A DNA stretch of 7,824 bases from Desulfobacteraceae bacterium (lineage in GTDB: Bacteria > Desulfobacterota > DSM-4660 > Desulfatiglandales > Desulfatiglandaceae). Below the pieces are notes generated by a model that searched no databases, was not told where the DNA came from, and worked only from the letters and a program-made list of their open reading frames with translations. The DNA lies in assembly GCA_030611815.1 (NCBI GenBank), contig JAUWPC010000155.1, forward strand, positions 1 to 7,824, given 5' to 3'. This document shows, one piece after another, positions 6,734 through 7,824 of this stretch; position 1 is the stretch's first letter, and every line of letters begins with the position of its first letter. The position numbers and the translations under genes are program-made.

Positions 6734-7824
6734 ATGAATGAAGCTGTGATAATCAGTGCTGTCAGGACCCCGGTTGGTCGATATATGGGGGGGCTAAAGG
6801 ATATCCCAGCCTATGATCTGGCAGCCCTGGTCCTGAATGAGGCAGTAAAGCGGGCAAAAATAGAGCCCGATATAGTGGACGATGTAATATTCGGACAGTC
6901 TTATCAGAACGGCGAGAATGTGAACATTGCCCGCATGGCATTGCTCAAGGCAGGCTGGCCAGAGGCGATCCCTGGCGTAACCTTTGACAGGCGCTGCTGT
7001 ACAGGACTGGATACTGTCTGCTTTGCTTCCACACTGATCTTGTCAGGACAGGCCCAGGTGGTCGTAGCAGGTGGGGTTGAAAGCATGAGCAACGCGGAAT
7101 TCTATATCCCGGGCCATATCAAGTGGGGTATCGGCGGCAAAAAAGGGATGCCCCGCGGACATGGGGATCTCTCCATGTGGGGAATGCCTTTTTATGATCG
7201 GATACAGAGGGCACGCGTCATGTCACAGCCCGAAGAACGGTACGGGATTTTGCCATCCATGATGTCCTGGGCTGAAACCGCTGCCGAAGAAGAGAATATC
7301 TCCCGTGAAGCCTGTGATGAATGGTCGCTTCACAGTCATCAGAAGGCCTGTGCGGCTATTGAAGCGGGGAAATTCAAGGATGAGATCATTCCTGTTCAGG
7401 TCCCTCAGCCAAAGGGAGCCCCGAAGCTTATGGACCGGGATGAAAACCCCCGGGCAGATACAAGTCTTCAGAAATTAGCGCACCTCAAACCGGTCTTAGA
7501 TGGCGTCTGCACGGCCGGGAATTCTTCGACAGAAAACGATGGCGCCGCAGCGGTTGTAGTCACATCGAGGGAGATGACCTCCCAGTTGGGTTTGGAACCC
7601 TTAGCCACCCTGAGATCTTTTGCCGTAGTTGGTGATGACCCCCGACGTGCTTATAAAACGGTTCCTGTTGCAGTGGAAAAGGCCCTCAAGAAGGCCGGAC
7701 TGACTATTGATCAGATGGATCTGATCGAAATCCAGGAGGCCTTTGCTGCCCAGGTTCTGGCTGACCTGAAAGAAATGGGAATTCAACCGGACGGCTACGA
7801 CAAGGTTAATGTAAATGGTTCCGG
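6734..7824 (+). CDS. Thiolase (3-ketoacyl-CoA / acetyl-CoA acyltransferase), 3' end cut by window
   Basis: The frame is open from ATG 6734 to the window edge: 363 complete residues of an expected 390-410. It begins EAVIISAVRTPVGRY, the classic thiolase N-terminus. The nucleophilic cysteine is predicted as C88 in DRRCCTGLD, matching the NRxCGSG motif, with a second cysteine (C89) in place of glycine. VAGGVESMSNAEFYIPG (111-127) and GNSSTENDGAAAV (262-274) are family blocks. The usual NEAFA motif reads IQEAFA (333-338), with glutamine for asparagine. The loop between IPG (127) and the AET helix (180-182) is about 15 residues longer than in the common biosynthetic or FadA thiolases. The visible sequence ends in VNVNGS, so the GHP histidine and the second catalytic cysteine lie beyond the window. 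It would cleave 3-ketoacyl-CoA to acetyl-CoA and a shortened acyl-CoA. It lies 14 bases after dehydrogenase 2, so it is part of the operon. Confidence 0.94.
   Translation, partial: MNEAVIISAVRTPVGRYMGGLKDIPAYDLAALVLNEAVKRAKIEPDIVDDVIFGQSYQNGENVNIARMALLKAGWPEAIPGVTFDRRCCTGLDTVCFASTLILSGQAQVVVAGGVESMSNAEFYIPGHIKWGIGGKKGMPRGHGDLSMWGMPFYDRIQRARVMSQPEERYGILPSMMSWAETAAEEENISREACDEWSLHSHQKACAAIEAGKFKDEIIPVQVPQPKGAPKLMDRDENPRADTSLQKLAHLKPVLDGVCTAGNSSTENDGAAAVVVTSREMTSQLGLEPLATLRSFAVVGDDPRRAYKTVPVAVEKALKKAGLTIDQMDLIEIQEAFAAQVLADLKEMGIQPDGYDKVNVNGS

Noticed and set aside
1..7824. Search for mobile elements, CRISPR repeats, tRNA or rRNA genes, or defence modules
   Set aside because: No transposase or integrase domain, regularly spaced repeats, or RNA gene fold was recognised; all long frames on the plus strand are catabolic or regulatory genes.

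Overview
The window carries the 3' end of a sigma-54 activator gene, a non-coding control region of about 380 bases, and a tight same-strand cluster of five fatty-acid or acyl-CoA beta-oxidation genes. The last gene runs off the right edge. I see no mobile element, CRISPR array, RNA gene, toxin system or defence system. The enzyme mix (a DmdC-like large acyl-CoA dehydrogenase, a normal-sized acyl-CoA dehydrogenase, a stand-alone 3-hydroxyacyl-CoA dehydrogenase, an AMP-forming CoA ligase and a thiolase), the roughly balanced base composition and the sigma-54 control suggest a Gram-negative anaerobe of the Desulfobacterota (deltaproteobacterial) type, such as a sulfate reducer or syntroph. That placement is inference from gene content, not a sequence match.

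Layout: bases 1-876 encode the AAA+ and Fis-type DNA-binding domains of a bacterial enhancer-binding protein; its sensory domain lies left of the window. Bases 877-1257 are non-coding. They hold a 12-bp perfect dyad at 882-893 and a near-consensus sigma-54 promoter at 1084-1100. Bases 1258-2412 encode acyl-CoA dehydrogenase 1, 2450-3325 a 3-hydroxyacyl-CoA dehydrogenase, 3411-4931 an acyl-CoA ligase, 4935-6719 a large acyl-CoA dehydrogenase 2, and 6734 to the edge a thiolase lacking its last residues. Gaps between the enzyme genes are 37, 85, 3 and 14 bases. The 85-base gap contains a plausible sigma-70 promoter.

How they work together: the ligase would activate a carboxylic acid to its CoA thioester. 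The two dehydrogenases would introduce the 2,3 double bond, the 3-hydroxyacyl-CoA dehydrogenase would oxidise the hydroxy intermediate, and the thiolase would release acetyl-CoA. The enoyl-CoA hydratase and electron-transfer flavoprotein needed to complete the spiral are not in the window. The adjacent activator and the sigma-54 promoter suggest the operon is switched on by a specific signal. The most informative biochemical clue is an arginine in dehydrogenase 1 at the position used by glutaryl-CoA dehydrogenase to hold a distal carboxylate, which raises the possibility of a dicarboxylyl-CoA substrate. This looks like a substrate-dedicated catabolic operon rather than a wholly new kind of system.
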